Shown in pieces: positions 1 to 5,542 of a DNA stretch of 5,542 bases. Source of the stretch: Eubacteriales bacterium (lineage in GTDB: Bacteria; Bacillota_A; Clostridia; Christensenellales; Aristaeellaceae). The notes beneath the pieces are model-generated. The model had not been told where the DNA came from. It worked only from the letters and a program-made list of their open reading frames with translations, and ran no database searches. The stretch spans positions 1 to 5,542 of the forward strand of contig JAQUXV010000200.1 in the NCBI GenBank assembly GCA_028692205.1, given 5' to 3'. Each line of letters opens with the position of its first letter. Within the stretch, counting starts at the first letter, position 1. Both the position numbers and the translations under genes were made by a program.

Positions 1-133
1 AGGTTTTCAGCCGGTTGAGCAGGCGGTTCATCGCAATGCGGATAAACAGCAGGCTCAGCAACAGGCTGCCTGTGAAAATCAAGTATTGTTTGACCGTATT
101 GCCAAGAACCGTATATTGCAATATTTCTTCCAA
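1..133 (-). CDS. MscS-family mechanosensitive ion channel, N-terminal fragment (runs off the left edge)
   Basis: Only the first 44 codons lie in the window. They are open throughout and read LEEILQYTVLGNTVKQYLIF, then a hydrophobic helix (about residues 18-34) and a basic stretch ending NRLLNRLKT. The pattern 'LGNT..YLI' followed by one membrane helix and an R/L-rich segment ending in K-T resembles the N-terminus of small-conductance mechanosensitive (MscS) channels, which open under membrane tension to release solutes during hypo-osmotic shock. The pore helix and the beta domain would lie outside, so the family call rests on a short segment. The start chosen is TTG, because GAGGAGGAG lies at 139-147, 5 nt upstream (AGGAGG core with a 7-nt spacer), and no ATG or GTG is better placed. 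It is read in the same direction as the PQ-loop gene but has 318 bp of upstream DNA and a candidate promoter of its own. A different small membrane protein cannot be excluded. Confidence 0.62.
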   Translation of the reverse strand, partial: MEEILQYTVLGNTVKQYLIFTGSLLLSLLFIRIAMNRLLNRLKT

Positions 134-451
134 AGCCGCTCCTCCTCGCCGGTTCAGGGTGCGTGCGCCGCCCGCGGCCAACGGCTTTCCGGGCAGGGCG
201 CTCTTTTCATCATCATACCATAGTCCGGCGCGGAATGCAGCCTCGTTATGTTCAAACTGCCCGGCTCTCCCCGGTAAGTTTTAAACTTTCCATGTTGCAA
301 ACAGGGGCTTAACCGCGTCCGGTAACCATTCGGCGTATTGACGGAGAATCTCAACGTATAGAATTCGCGGCTGCCCCAAAACAGGGCAGACGCTCGGTGG
401 TTCGATGCCGTTTATACTGTTGTCGGGAACCCTGCGTACCTGCCGGGCCGC
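134..451. other. Intergenic region upstream of the mscS-like gene
   Basis: This 318-bp stretch has no convincing gene. Open frames on both strands give arginine- and proline-rich translations without start signals. It contains the 5' leader of the mscS-like gene with its strong ribosome site (139-147), a candidate extended -10 promoter (212-220), a short palindrome AAGTTTTAAACTT (275-287), and a 6-bp hairpin CTGCCC/GGGCAG (371-389) downstream of the PQ-loop gene. The hairpin has no T-tract on either strand, so I do not call it a terminator. Confidence 0.6.
212..220 (-). promoter_or_regulatory. Candidate extended -10 promoter for the mscS-like gene
   Basis: On the minus strand TGGTATGAT forms a TG-N-TATAAT-type extended -10 element with one mismatch. 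It lies about 80 nt upstream of the TTG start and would initiate near 205. No good -35 hexamer is present at the expected distance, which is tolerable for an extended -10 promoter but keeps confidence low. Confidence 0.35.
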
Positions 452-787
452 TTATTCTTCCTCAATAATAACAATCTCTTCCTCCGCCTCGCGCAGCTTG
501 TCCAGCTTCGCGTTGCGAAAATACAATCCCATATCGACCGTAATTTCAATCAGATTCAGGAAGTAGAAAAACCAGCCCATATAAAACAGAAAATTCAGCC
601 CTGTGTCCGCCGCGGTGTAAAACTGCAGAAATTTCCGGGCGATGCCAAACACATAGCCAACCCAGAGGAACACCTCAAAAAAGAGGCTCTTGCCTTTTGC
701 CGTGCGCGATTTGTAGGAACGGTAGATGGATATCGGCCAGCTCAACCCAAAGCAGATAATCATCAGGGCTTCCAATAAATCAATCAT
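452..787 (-). CDS. Small three-helix membrane protein, PQ-loop/SemiSWEET-like
   Basis: The product is 111 residues with three predicted membrane helices at about 4-22, 35-54 and 63-86, followed by a charged tail that ends very acidic (REAEEEIVIIEEE). Helix 1 carries a conserved-looking proline (FGLSWPISIYRSY, P18). It is followed by the loop K-S-R-T-A-K-G-K-S (26-34), which matches the P...K-S-x-x-x-G-x-S arrangement of PQ-loop/SemiSWEET half-transporters. Those are three-helix proteins of about 90-110 residues that dimerise to pass sugars or other small solutes. The substrate here cannot be read. The start is the ATG at 785-787, with GAGGA 9 nt upstream (797-801). An in-frame ATG at 926-928 would add 47 non-hydrophobic residues without a ribosome site and is not used. 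The gene lies 190 bp downstream of cstA on the same strand, separated by a hairpin and a candidate promoter, so it may be transcribed independently. Gene reality is likely; the family is moderately sure. Confidence 0.72.
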   Translation of the reverse strand: MIDLLEALMIICFGLSWPISIYRSYKSRTAKGKSLFFEVFLWVGYVFGIARKFLQFYTAADTGLNFLFYMGWFFYFLNLIEITVDMGLYFRNAKLDKLREAEEEIVIIEEE

Positions 788-804
788 TGCGGATTTCCTC
801 GTTT

Positions 805-829
805 CCGGCGGCGTTTGCAGTGCCGCCGG
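805..829. repeat. GC-rich hairpin just upstream of the PQ-loop gene
   Basis: CCGGCGGC (805-812) and GCCGCCGG (822-829) form a perfect 8-bp stem around a 9-nt loop. On the plus strand it is followed by TTTTATTATAA, so it looks like an intrinsic terminator in that direction, although no plus-strand gene leads into it. On the minus strand it lies at or near the predicted 5' end of the PQ-loop gene mRNA, immediately before its ribosome site, where it could stabilise the message or damp translation. Confidence 0.45.
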
Positions 830-833
830 TTTT

Positions 834-839
834 ATTATA
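834..839 (-). promoter_or_regulatory. Candidate -10 element for the PQ-loop gene
   Basis: A perfect TATAAT on the minus strand lies 46 nt upstream of the ATG. The only -35 candidate is a poor TTGGTT about 16 nt further upstream. Because the hexamer also doubles as the T-rich tail of the adjoining hairpin on the other strand, its match could be incidental. Confidence 0.3.
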
Positions 840-934
840 AGCCCTTTTATCGGATAACCAAAGGGTGAAAACTGCCGAAATTGAGCCGCTGTCCATTGGT
901 AATCCGTACGGGCGGGTTTCGTCGGCAAATTTTG

Positions 935-960
935 GGGGCTGCCGGATTTCGGCAGTCCCC
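935..960 (-). terminator. Stem-loop downstream of cstA, possible weak terminator
   Basis: CTGCCG/CGGCAG pair around a 5-nt loop, and GGGG/CCCC extend the stem with one bulged base. It starts 18 nt past the cstA stop. The stem is strong, but the minus-strand sequence after it is AAAATTTG, not a U-tract. It is therefore either an inefficient or factor-assisted terminator, or an mRNA 3'-end stabiliser. Confidence 0.4.
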
Positions 961-977
961 TTGAACAACGTTTTCAA

Positions 978-2705
978 TTACTGCGCTGTGACGTTCGACG
1001 TTTCAACGGCGTTTACCGCCTCTTCTTCCGTCTTGCCCGCAAACAGCGCTTTAATCCCCTGGTAGGCAACGCACACGCCCAGGCCCAGCACCAGCACGGC
1101 GAACACCAGTTGCAGGCCATCCGCAAAGGGATTGGCGCTCAGGCTGCCAAACAAGCTGCCGCTCAGCTGAACAATTTTGATCGACAACGCCGTAAACGTT
1201 ACGGCCATCATCACGAAGATCGGCACATACATCATGCCGCTGGCCCGCTTGGTGCACTTCAGAAATACCGCGCACGCGATGAAGGAAAGCACCGACAGCA
1301 GCTGGTTGGCAGAACCGAACAACGGCCAGATGGCTGAATAACCGGCCTTTGCCAGCACATAAGCCAGCGCCAGCGTAACCACGGTCGCAAAGTACTTGTT
1401 GGTCAGCACCTTGCGCACCGGGCCGACCTCAACCGTATCCGAATCCTGAAACAGCTCCTGAAAGGACAGGCGGCCGACGCGCGCCACGGAATCCAGCGAA
1501 GTCAGCGCGAAGGCGGACACCGCCAGGTTGATGAGCGTGAAGATCGTATCTTTAGGCAGGTTCAGCGTCGCCAGAAAATTGGCGATTGCGCCCGCAAACA
1601 CCTGCGGCGGGGTTACATAGCCCTGCTCCGCCGCCGCGCCGGTGGCAAACGAGGCCACGGCGATCAGGGAGATAACAGCCAGCAGGCTTTCCATCAGCAT
1701 CGCGCCGAAGGATACCGGCAGCATGTGCCGTTCATTCATAATCTGTTTGGAGGAGGTGCCGGAAGACACCAGCGAGTGGAACCCGGATACCGCGCCGCAG
1801 GCAATGGTTACAAACAGCATCGGGAACATCGGCATCCCACCCACGTTGAAGGCGGTGAAGGCAGGCAGGTTAATCTGCGGGTTCGCAATGAAAACGCCGA
1901 CCACCGCCCCGGCAATCATGGCGACAAGCAGATAGCTGTTCAGATAATCGCGGGGCTGTAGCAGCGCCCAGATCGGGATTACCGACGCCAGCAGAATGTA
2001 TAAGAACACAATAATATGCCAGGAACCCCTGGAAATGAAAACAGGCGCGCTGAGGCCGATCACGATGGATACCAGCAGCATCGCCACCGCGATGGCGGTA
2101 TTCACCCATTTGTTCAGCTTGCCGAACCGCAGGATCATCCCCAGGCCGACTGCCGCAACGATGAACACCATGGAAGTCGTCGCTACGGAACCGTTGGCGA
2201 TAATCTTTGTCACCGTGCCGTCCGCCGCCGTGGCAAAACCGTTGAAGGTGCCAGCCACCACATCGCCAAACGCGGCCACGACGAGAATGCAGAAAAGCCA
2301 GCAAAACAGCAGAAACAGTTTTTTGCCCATCTTGCCGATATACTTTTCGATAATGTAGCCGATGGTGCGCCCCTTGTTGCGCACCGACGCATACATGGCG
2401 GAAAAATCCTGTACGGCGCCAAAGAATACGCCGCCGAGCAATACCCACAGCAGCACCGGCACCCACCCGAAGATCGCAGCCTGAATGGGCCCGTTAATCG
2501 GGCCGGCGCCCGCAATGGACGCGAATTGGTGCCCGAAAACCACCTCCGGGCTGGCAGGCTCATAATCCACGCCGTCTTCCATTTCGTAAGCCGGTGTTTT
2601 CGCCTTCGGATCGATCCCCCATTTGTTGGCAAGCCATCTGCCGTAGATTAAATAAGCTCCTCCCAGCACGACGATGGCGATTACCATGACCAAAATTCCG
2701 TTCAC
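978..2705 (-). CDS. cstA: Carbon starvation protein CstA-family peptide transporter
   Basis: CstA proteins are polytopic inner-membrane transporters for peptides (and pyruvate in some members), typically induced under nutrient limitation. The 575-residue product has many hydrophobic helices across its length. It shows the family N-terminus, with helix 1 (3-20) followed by Y-G-R-W and W-G-I-D-P (29-33). Next come the block E-D-G-V-D-Y (43-48), the signature F-G-H-Q-F-A-S-I-A-G-A-G-P-I-N-G-P (57-73), and G-F-H-S-L-V-S-S-G-T-S-S-K-Q (308-321). Its length suits the shorter Gram-positive form rather than the roughly 700-residue E. coli protein. The C-terminus ends in a soluble tail (EEEAVNAVETSNVTAQ). 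The start is the GTG at 2703-2705: GGGGAG lies 8 nt upstream, and the protein then begins MNGILVMVIAIVV, as relatives do. ATGs at 2726 and 2804 stay in frame but have weaker or no ribosome sites. It is preceded by a T-box leader and promoter, so tRNA charging probably controls it. No frameshift or missing signature was seen. Confidence 0.93.
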   Translation of the reverse strand: MNGILVMVIAIVVLGGAYLIYGRWLANKWGIDPKAKTPAYEMEDGVDYEPASPEVVFGHQFASIAGAGPINGPIQAAIFGWVPVLLWVLLGGVFFGAVQDFSAMYASVRNKGRTIGYIIEKYIGKMGKKLFLLFCWLFCILVVAAFGDVVAGTFNGFATAADGTVTKIIANGSVATTSMVFIVAAVGLGMILRFGKLNKWVNTAIAVAMLLVSIVIGLSAPVFISRGSWHIIVFLYILLASVIPIWALLQPRDYLNSYLLVAMIAGAVVGVFIANPQINLPAFTAFNVGGMPMFPMLFVTIACGAVSGFHSLVSSGTSSKQIMNERHMLPVSFGAMLMESLLAVISLIAVASFATGAAAEQGYVTPPQVFAGAIANFLATLNLPKDTIFTLINLAVSAFALTSLDSVARVGRLSFQELFQDSDTVEVGPVRKVLTNKYFATVVTLALAYVLAKAGYSAIWPLFGSANQLLSVLSFIACAVFLKCTKRASGMMYVPIFVMMAVTFTALSIKIVQLSGSLFGSLSANPFADGLQLVFAVLVLGLGVCVAYQGIKALFAGKTEEEAVNAVETSNVTAQ

Positions 2706-2713
2706 AGTCTCAT

Positions 2714-2719
2714 CTCCCC
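2714..2719 (-). promoter_or_regulatory. Ribosome binding site that sets the cstA GTG start
   Basis: GGGGAG lies 8 nt before the GTG at 2705. The alternative ATG at 2726 has only a GAGGG about 11 nt upstream, and the ATG at 2804 has none. This site therefore decides the start and removes up to 33 N-terminal residues that do not resemble the family. Confidence 0.65.
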
Positions 2720-2833
2720 AGTTCATCTTTTTGTAGCCCTCATACCCTTTCAAACCTCTCGCGCACCGGGAGCCACGAAAACCGTAGATTATGGAAGGTT
2801 CCATGCGCCGACTTTTTGAAATCGTATGATATC

Positions 2834-2862
2834 AAAAACGCCTCTGAAAAAATTCAGAGGCG
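2834..2862 (-). terminator. Intrinsic terminator of the T-box leader
   Basis: CGCCTCTGAA (2853-2862) and TTCAGAGGCG (2839-2848) form a perfect 10-bp stem with a 4-nt loop, followed by TTTTT (2834-2838) on the minus strand. The 5' arm also supplies the 3' side of the antiterminator, so the two folds are mutually exclusive. This is the expected switch between reading into cstA and stopping. Confidence 0.9.
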
Positions 2863-3102
2863 GAGATTTTACTCCGTGTTACCACACCGATTGCCCCTTT
2901 CGGGGCCGCTTAAAGGCAAAAACATGCCCAGCGGATAACGGTCGCCGCCGGGCAAGCCTACAGGCGCTTGCGCGCGTTCAGCCGCCAACTCATGAGGGAG
3001 ATCCACGCCGTTTCCTCAACCGTCTTCCACCAAACGACGGCTCTCTGTATGCCGGATCACGGCGGGACAGGACTCAATCAAAGTCATTCCCGTATTGGAT
3101 TC
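2834..3102 (-). ncRNA. T-box riboswitch leader of cstA (probable leucine specifier)
   Basis: T-box leaders bind a specific tRNA and let transcription continue only when it is uncharged. Reading the minus strand, Stem I closes with CCAA (3095-3098) and TTGG (2985-2988). It contains a CGCCGT/ACGGCG helix, the AGAGA bulge (3042-3046), and an apical GCCGTC/GACGGT helix carrying the distal loop GGTGGAA (3025-3031). After the helix comes TGGAT-CTC-CCTCATGAG. Its spacing matches the usual GAA-specifier-GAG layout as I recall it and places the specifier at CTC (2998-3000, Leu). ATC (Ile), one base out of phase, is the main alternative. A GCCCC-GAAA-GGGGC hairpin (2893-2906) fits Stem III. The T-box core GGTGTGGTAACACGG spans 2874-2888. 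Its UGGU (2881-2884) would pair with an ACCA tRNA end, which fits tRNA-Leu or tRNA-Ile and argues against Ser and Trp. The antiterminator (CGGAG/CTCCG plus TCGG pairing with the CTGA region) competes with the terminator arm. The 5' end is estimated from the promoter. Confidence 0.87.
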
Positions 3103-3108
3103 CGGATC

Positions 3109-3138
3109 ATTATAGTAAGCCATAGGGTGGAAAGTCAA
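3109..3138 (-). promoter_or_regulatory. Sigma-A promoter of the T-box-cstA transcript
   Basis: Minus-strand TTGACT (3133-3138, 5/6 to consensus) and a perfect TATAAT (3109-3114) are separated by 18 nt. Initiation is expected near 3102, four bases before the first strand of T-box Stem I, which fits a leader that starts right at Stem I. Confidence 0.82.
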
Positions 3139-3155
3139 TGCGAATAAGGGGTTCG

Positions 3156-3217
3156 ATTGTTTTTCGGCTGTACTGTTTCACAGCCTGTCCGCCGCTTGTT
3201 TCCATACGAAAAACAAT
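3156..3217. repeat. Nested inverted repeats between the divergent promoters
   Basis: ATTGTTTTTCG (3156-3166) and CGAAAAACAAT (3207-3217) are perfect 11-bp inverted copies 40 bp apart. Just inside the left arm, sharing its last base, GGCTGT (3166-3171) and ACAGCC (3180-3185) form a smaller inverted repeat with an 8-nt spacer. The outer repeat ends 8 bp before the -35 of the rightward promoter and 17 bp from the -35 of the leftward one. This position suits an operator pair for a dimeric regulator acting on both transcription units, possibly by looping. The regulator is unknown. Confidence 0.55.
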
Positions 3218-3225
3218 ACTTGTGC

Positions 3226-3254
3226 TTGACAAACGCCCCCGCAGATTCTACAAT
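3226..3254 (+). promoter_or_regulatory. Sigma-A promoter of the nuoE-nuoF (hydrogenase-type) operon
   Basis: A perfect TTGACA (3226-3231), a 17-bp spacer and TACAAT (3249-3254, 5/6) make a near-ideal housekeeping promoter. Initiation is expected near 3261. The first gene on this strand begins only at 3800, so the promoter implies a leader of about 540 nt, or it also serves an unrecognised small RNA. Confidence 0.8.
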
Positions 3255-3262
3255 ATTAATAA

Positions 3263-3280
3263 TGGTTTAATTTTTAACAA
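3263..3280 (+). promoter_or_regulatory. Candidate Rex operator overlapping the transcription start
   Basis: TGGTTTA-ATTT-TTAACAA matches the Rex consensus TTGTTAA-N4-TTAACAA perfectly in the right half and 5/7 in the left. Rex represses redox and fermentation genes when NADH is low relative to NAD+ and is released at high NADH. The site begins about 9 bp past the -10 of a promoter for an NADH-oxidising complex, a typical repression position. The region is AT-rich, so a chance match is possible. Confidence 0.38.
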
Positions 3281-3783
3281 TTTTGACAATTCCCTGCACG
3301 ACCGTACCGCGCCGTATGACAATCACGACTTGACGTCACTGAGAATCGCACGACCGTTGATACGATTTTGAAAAGCTGAATGGACAGATCACGAGGCGTT
3401 TTTCGCTGTGGCAATGTCGCGAAGTATCGGTGCGGTTCCGCCGCGCTTTCGGCTCCGCGTTTCGCTGCGGTGTTAAAGTGGGTACTCGCCTGTGCGTATT
3501 TCGGATTCAAAATCGTATAGCAAGGGAAATCGGTAAGAGCTTTCAGGAATCGGAAGCATCTTTTTTGCGTACAACCGTTTTCGGTATTCCGAAAACCGCC
3601 TGCGCAAATTGAACGTGCCGCGCCTGAAGCTGTTTGCCGACGGTCGCGTCCGGCAGCCCGATCCCCCTTTTGGTTCCGCCTGTGTCGGCCTGAAAAATCC
3701 ATATTTCTTCCCTTAAACCTGCGTGTTTCCTGCCGGAGCGTCCGAAGCCCGCACGACGTTTACCGTAGTACGCTCAACCAAAA
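3281..3783 (+). other. Long untranslated leader, or an unrecognised element, upstream of nuoE
   Basis: About 500 bp between the promoter and the nuoE ribosome site hold no credible gene. Frames on both strands give arginine- and cysteine-rich products without ribosome sites or family resemblance. Visible structure is limited: a 10-nt direct repeat GCACGACCGT (3296-3305 and 3348-3357), with a partial third copy GCACGAC near 3751; the palindrome TGACGTCA (3331-3338); and a hairpin GTTTTCGG-TATT-CCGAAAAC (3577-3596). I do not recognise a riboswitch class and see no terminator with a U-tract. It may be a structured leader, a small-RNA gene, or eroded sequence. Confidence 0.5.
3577..3596. repeat. 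Perfect 8-bp hairpin in the nuoE leader
   Basis: GTTTTCGG and CCGAAAAC pair around a TATT loop; flanking CG bases could extend it with a one-base bulge. No T-tract follows on the plus strand, so it is not an obvious terminator. It may be a transcript structure or a small operator. Confidence 0.4.
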
Positions 3784-3799
3784 AAGGAGATAGTGGATC

Positions 3800-4291
3800 A
3801 TGTCGGACAAGCTTGTAACGGTACTCGGGCAAAAGGATCAGGATTTCCATGAAATCGGGGATCTGATCGACCTGTATTACAAGGGAAAGCGCGGCAGCCT
3901 CATCCAGGTGCTGCACACCGCGCAGGGGCTTTACGGCTATTTGCCGCTGGAATTGCAGCAGTACATTGCCGATAAAATGGATATGCCGCTGTCCGAGGTT
4001 TCGGGCGTGGTAACCTTCTATTCCTTCTTCTCCGTCAACCCGCGGGGCGAGCACACCATCCGTGTTTGCCTGGGTACCGCGTGCTACGTACGCGGCGGCA
4101 AGAAGATTGTCGATCACCTGACGCAGAAACTCGGCGTCGAGGTAGGCGGCACTACGCCGGACCGGAAATTTACGTTCGAGATCGCGCGCTGCATCGGCGC
4201 ATGCGGGCTGGCGCCCGCTTTGATGATCGACGGCGTGGTGTACCGGCAGATGTCGCCCAGCAAGATCGATTCGATTCTGGCCGGCTTTTAA
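3800..4291 (+). CDS. nuoE: NuoE/HndA/HydC-type [2Fe-2S] subunit of an NADH-linked oxidoreductase
   Basis: This is the 24-kDa-type electron-transfer subunit that works next to a NuoF-like flavoprotein, carrying one [2Fe-2S] cluster in a thioredoxin-like fold. The 163-residue length is typical. An N-terminal helical part (about 10-75) contains the family block G-S-L-I-Q-V-L-H-T-A-Q-G-L-Y-G-Y-L-P (32-49) and S-G-V-V-T-F-Y-S-F-F (68-77). The cluster ligands are all present: C90 and C95 (V-C-L-G-T-A-C) and C131 and C135 (C-I-G-A-C-G-L-A-P). The ATG is preceded by AAGGAGA (3784-3790) at about 9 nt. It ends 14 bp before the next gene and is surely cotranscribed with it. In Clostridia such a pair usually belongs to soluble bifurcating [FeFe]-hydrogenases (HydABC, HndABCD) or formate-linked complexes rather than respiratory complex I, so hndA or hydC would be equally valid names. 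Confidence 0.95.
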   Translation: MSDKLVTVLGQKDQDFHEIGDLIDLYYKGKRGSLIQVLHTAQGLYGYLPLELQQYIADKMDMPLSEVSGVVTFYSFFSVNPRGEHTIRVCLGTACYVRGGKKIVDHLTQKLGVEVGGTTPDRKFTFEIARCIGACGLAPALMIDGVVYRQMSPSKIDSILAGF

Positions 4292-4305
4292 CGGAGGTGA
4301 CGAAG

Positions 4306-5542
<1,237 letters not shown>

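Noticed and set aside
15..284. Plus-strand open frame of 89 codons at the left edge
   Set aside because: It overlaps the minus-strand MscS-like N-terminus and its ribosome site, is arginine/proline-rich and has no ribosome site of its own.
371..389. CTGCCC/GGGCAG hairpin as a terminator of the PQ-loop gene
   Set aside because: The stem is only 6 bp and no T-tract follows on either strand.
788..928. N-terminal extension of the PQ-loop protein to the ATG at 928
   Set aside because: The 47 extra residues run through the GC hairpin and candidate promoter, lack a ribosome site and do not look like a signal peptide; GAGGA before 787 supports the shorter protein.
2016..2651. Long open frames antisense to and out of frame with cstA
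   Set aside because: The translations are histidine/arginine-rich, a typical shadow of a GC-rich membrane-protein gene, with no start signals.
3003..3005. TGG as a tryptophan specifier of the T-box
   Set aside because: It lies too far from the GAG of the K-turn side, next to the upper helix, and the UGGU core does not match the G discriminator of bacterial tRNA-Trp.
3274..3702. Minus-strand open frame of 142 codons in the nuoE leader
   Set aside because: Composition is arginine- and cysteine-rich with no motif and no ribosome site; it also runs across the forward transcription start and the Rex-like site.

Overview
The window looks like chromosome from an anaerobic Firmicute of the class Clostridia, plausibly a fairly GC-rich Oscillospiraceae/Ruminococcaceae-type gut or sludge bacterium. 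The reasons are strong purine-rich Shine-Dalgarno sites, Gram-positive sigma-A promoters, a T-box tRNA-sensing leader, a 'short' CstA, and the start of an operon for a HydABC/Hnd-type NADH-linked [FeFe]-hydrogenase. The genus is inference; nothing in the window fixes it.

Layout. The left part (about 1-3140) is read on the minus strand. From its upstream end it holds: a sigma-A promoter (3109-3138), a complete T-box leader with its terminator (about 2834-3102), cstA (978-2705, GTG start), a 111-residue three-helix PQ-loop/SemiSWEET-like membrane protein (452-787), and the first 44 codons of an MscS-type mechanosensitive channel gene that runs off the left edge (1-133, TTG start). The right part (about 3226-5542) is read on the plus strand. 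A near-consensus promoter (3226-3254) is followed by a possible Rex operator, a leader of about 540 nt with no recognisable gene, nuoE/hndA (3800-4291), and a nuoF/hydB-type gene (4306 onwards) that runs off the right edge.

The two halves are divergent. Their promoters face away from each other across about 90 bp, and that interval carries a perfect 11-bp inverted repeat (3156-3217) enclosing a second, smaller one. A shared operator is a natural reading.

How the genes may work together. CstA-family proteins take up peptides (pyruvate in some members). The T-box would allow cstA transcription only when an uncharged tRNA accumulates. The best-aligned specifier codon is CUC (leucine), and the UGGU of the T-box fits a tRNA with an A discriminator base. 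The divergent operon encodes the NADH-oxidising arm of a hydrogenase, which would dispose of reducing equivalents formed when amino acids are fermented. The gene pair therefore suggests peptide import coupled to redox disposal, but the functional coupling is inference. I saw no CRISPR array, insertion sequence, tRNA or rRNA gene.
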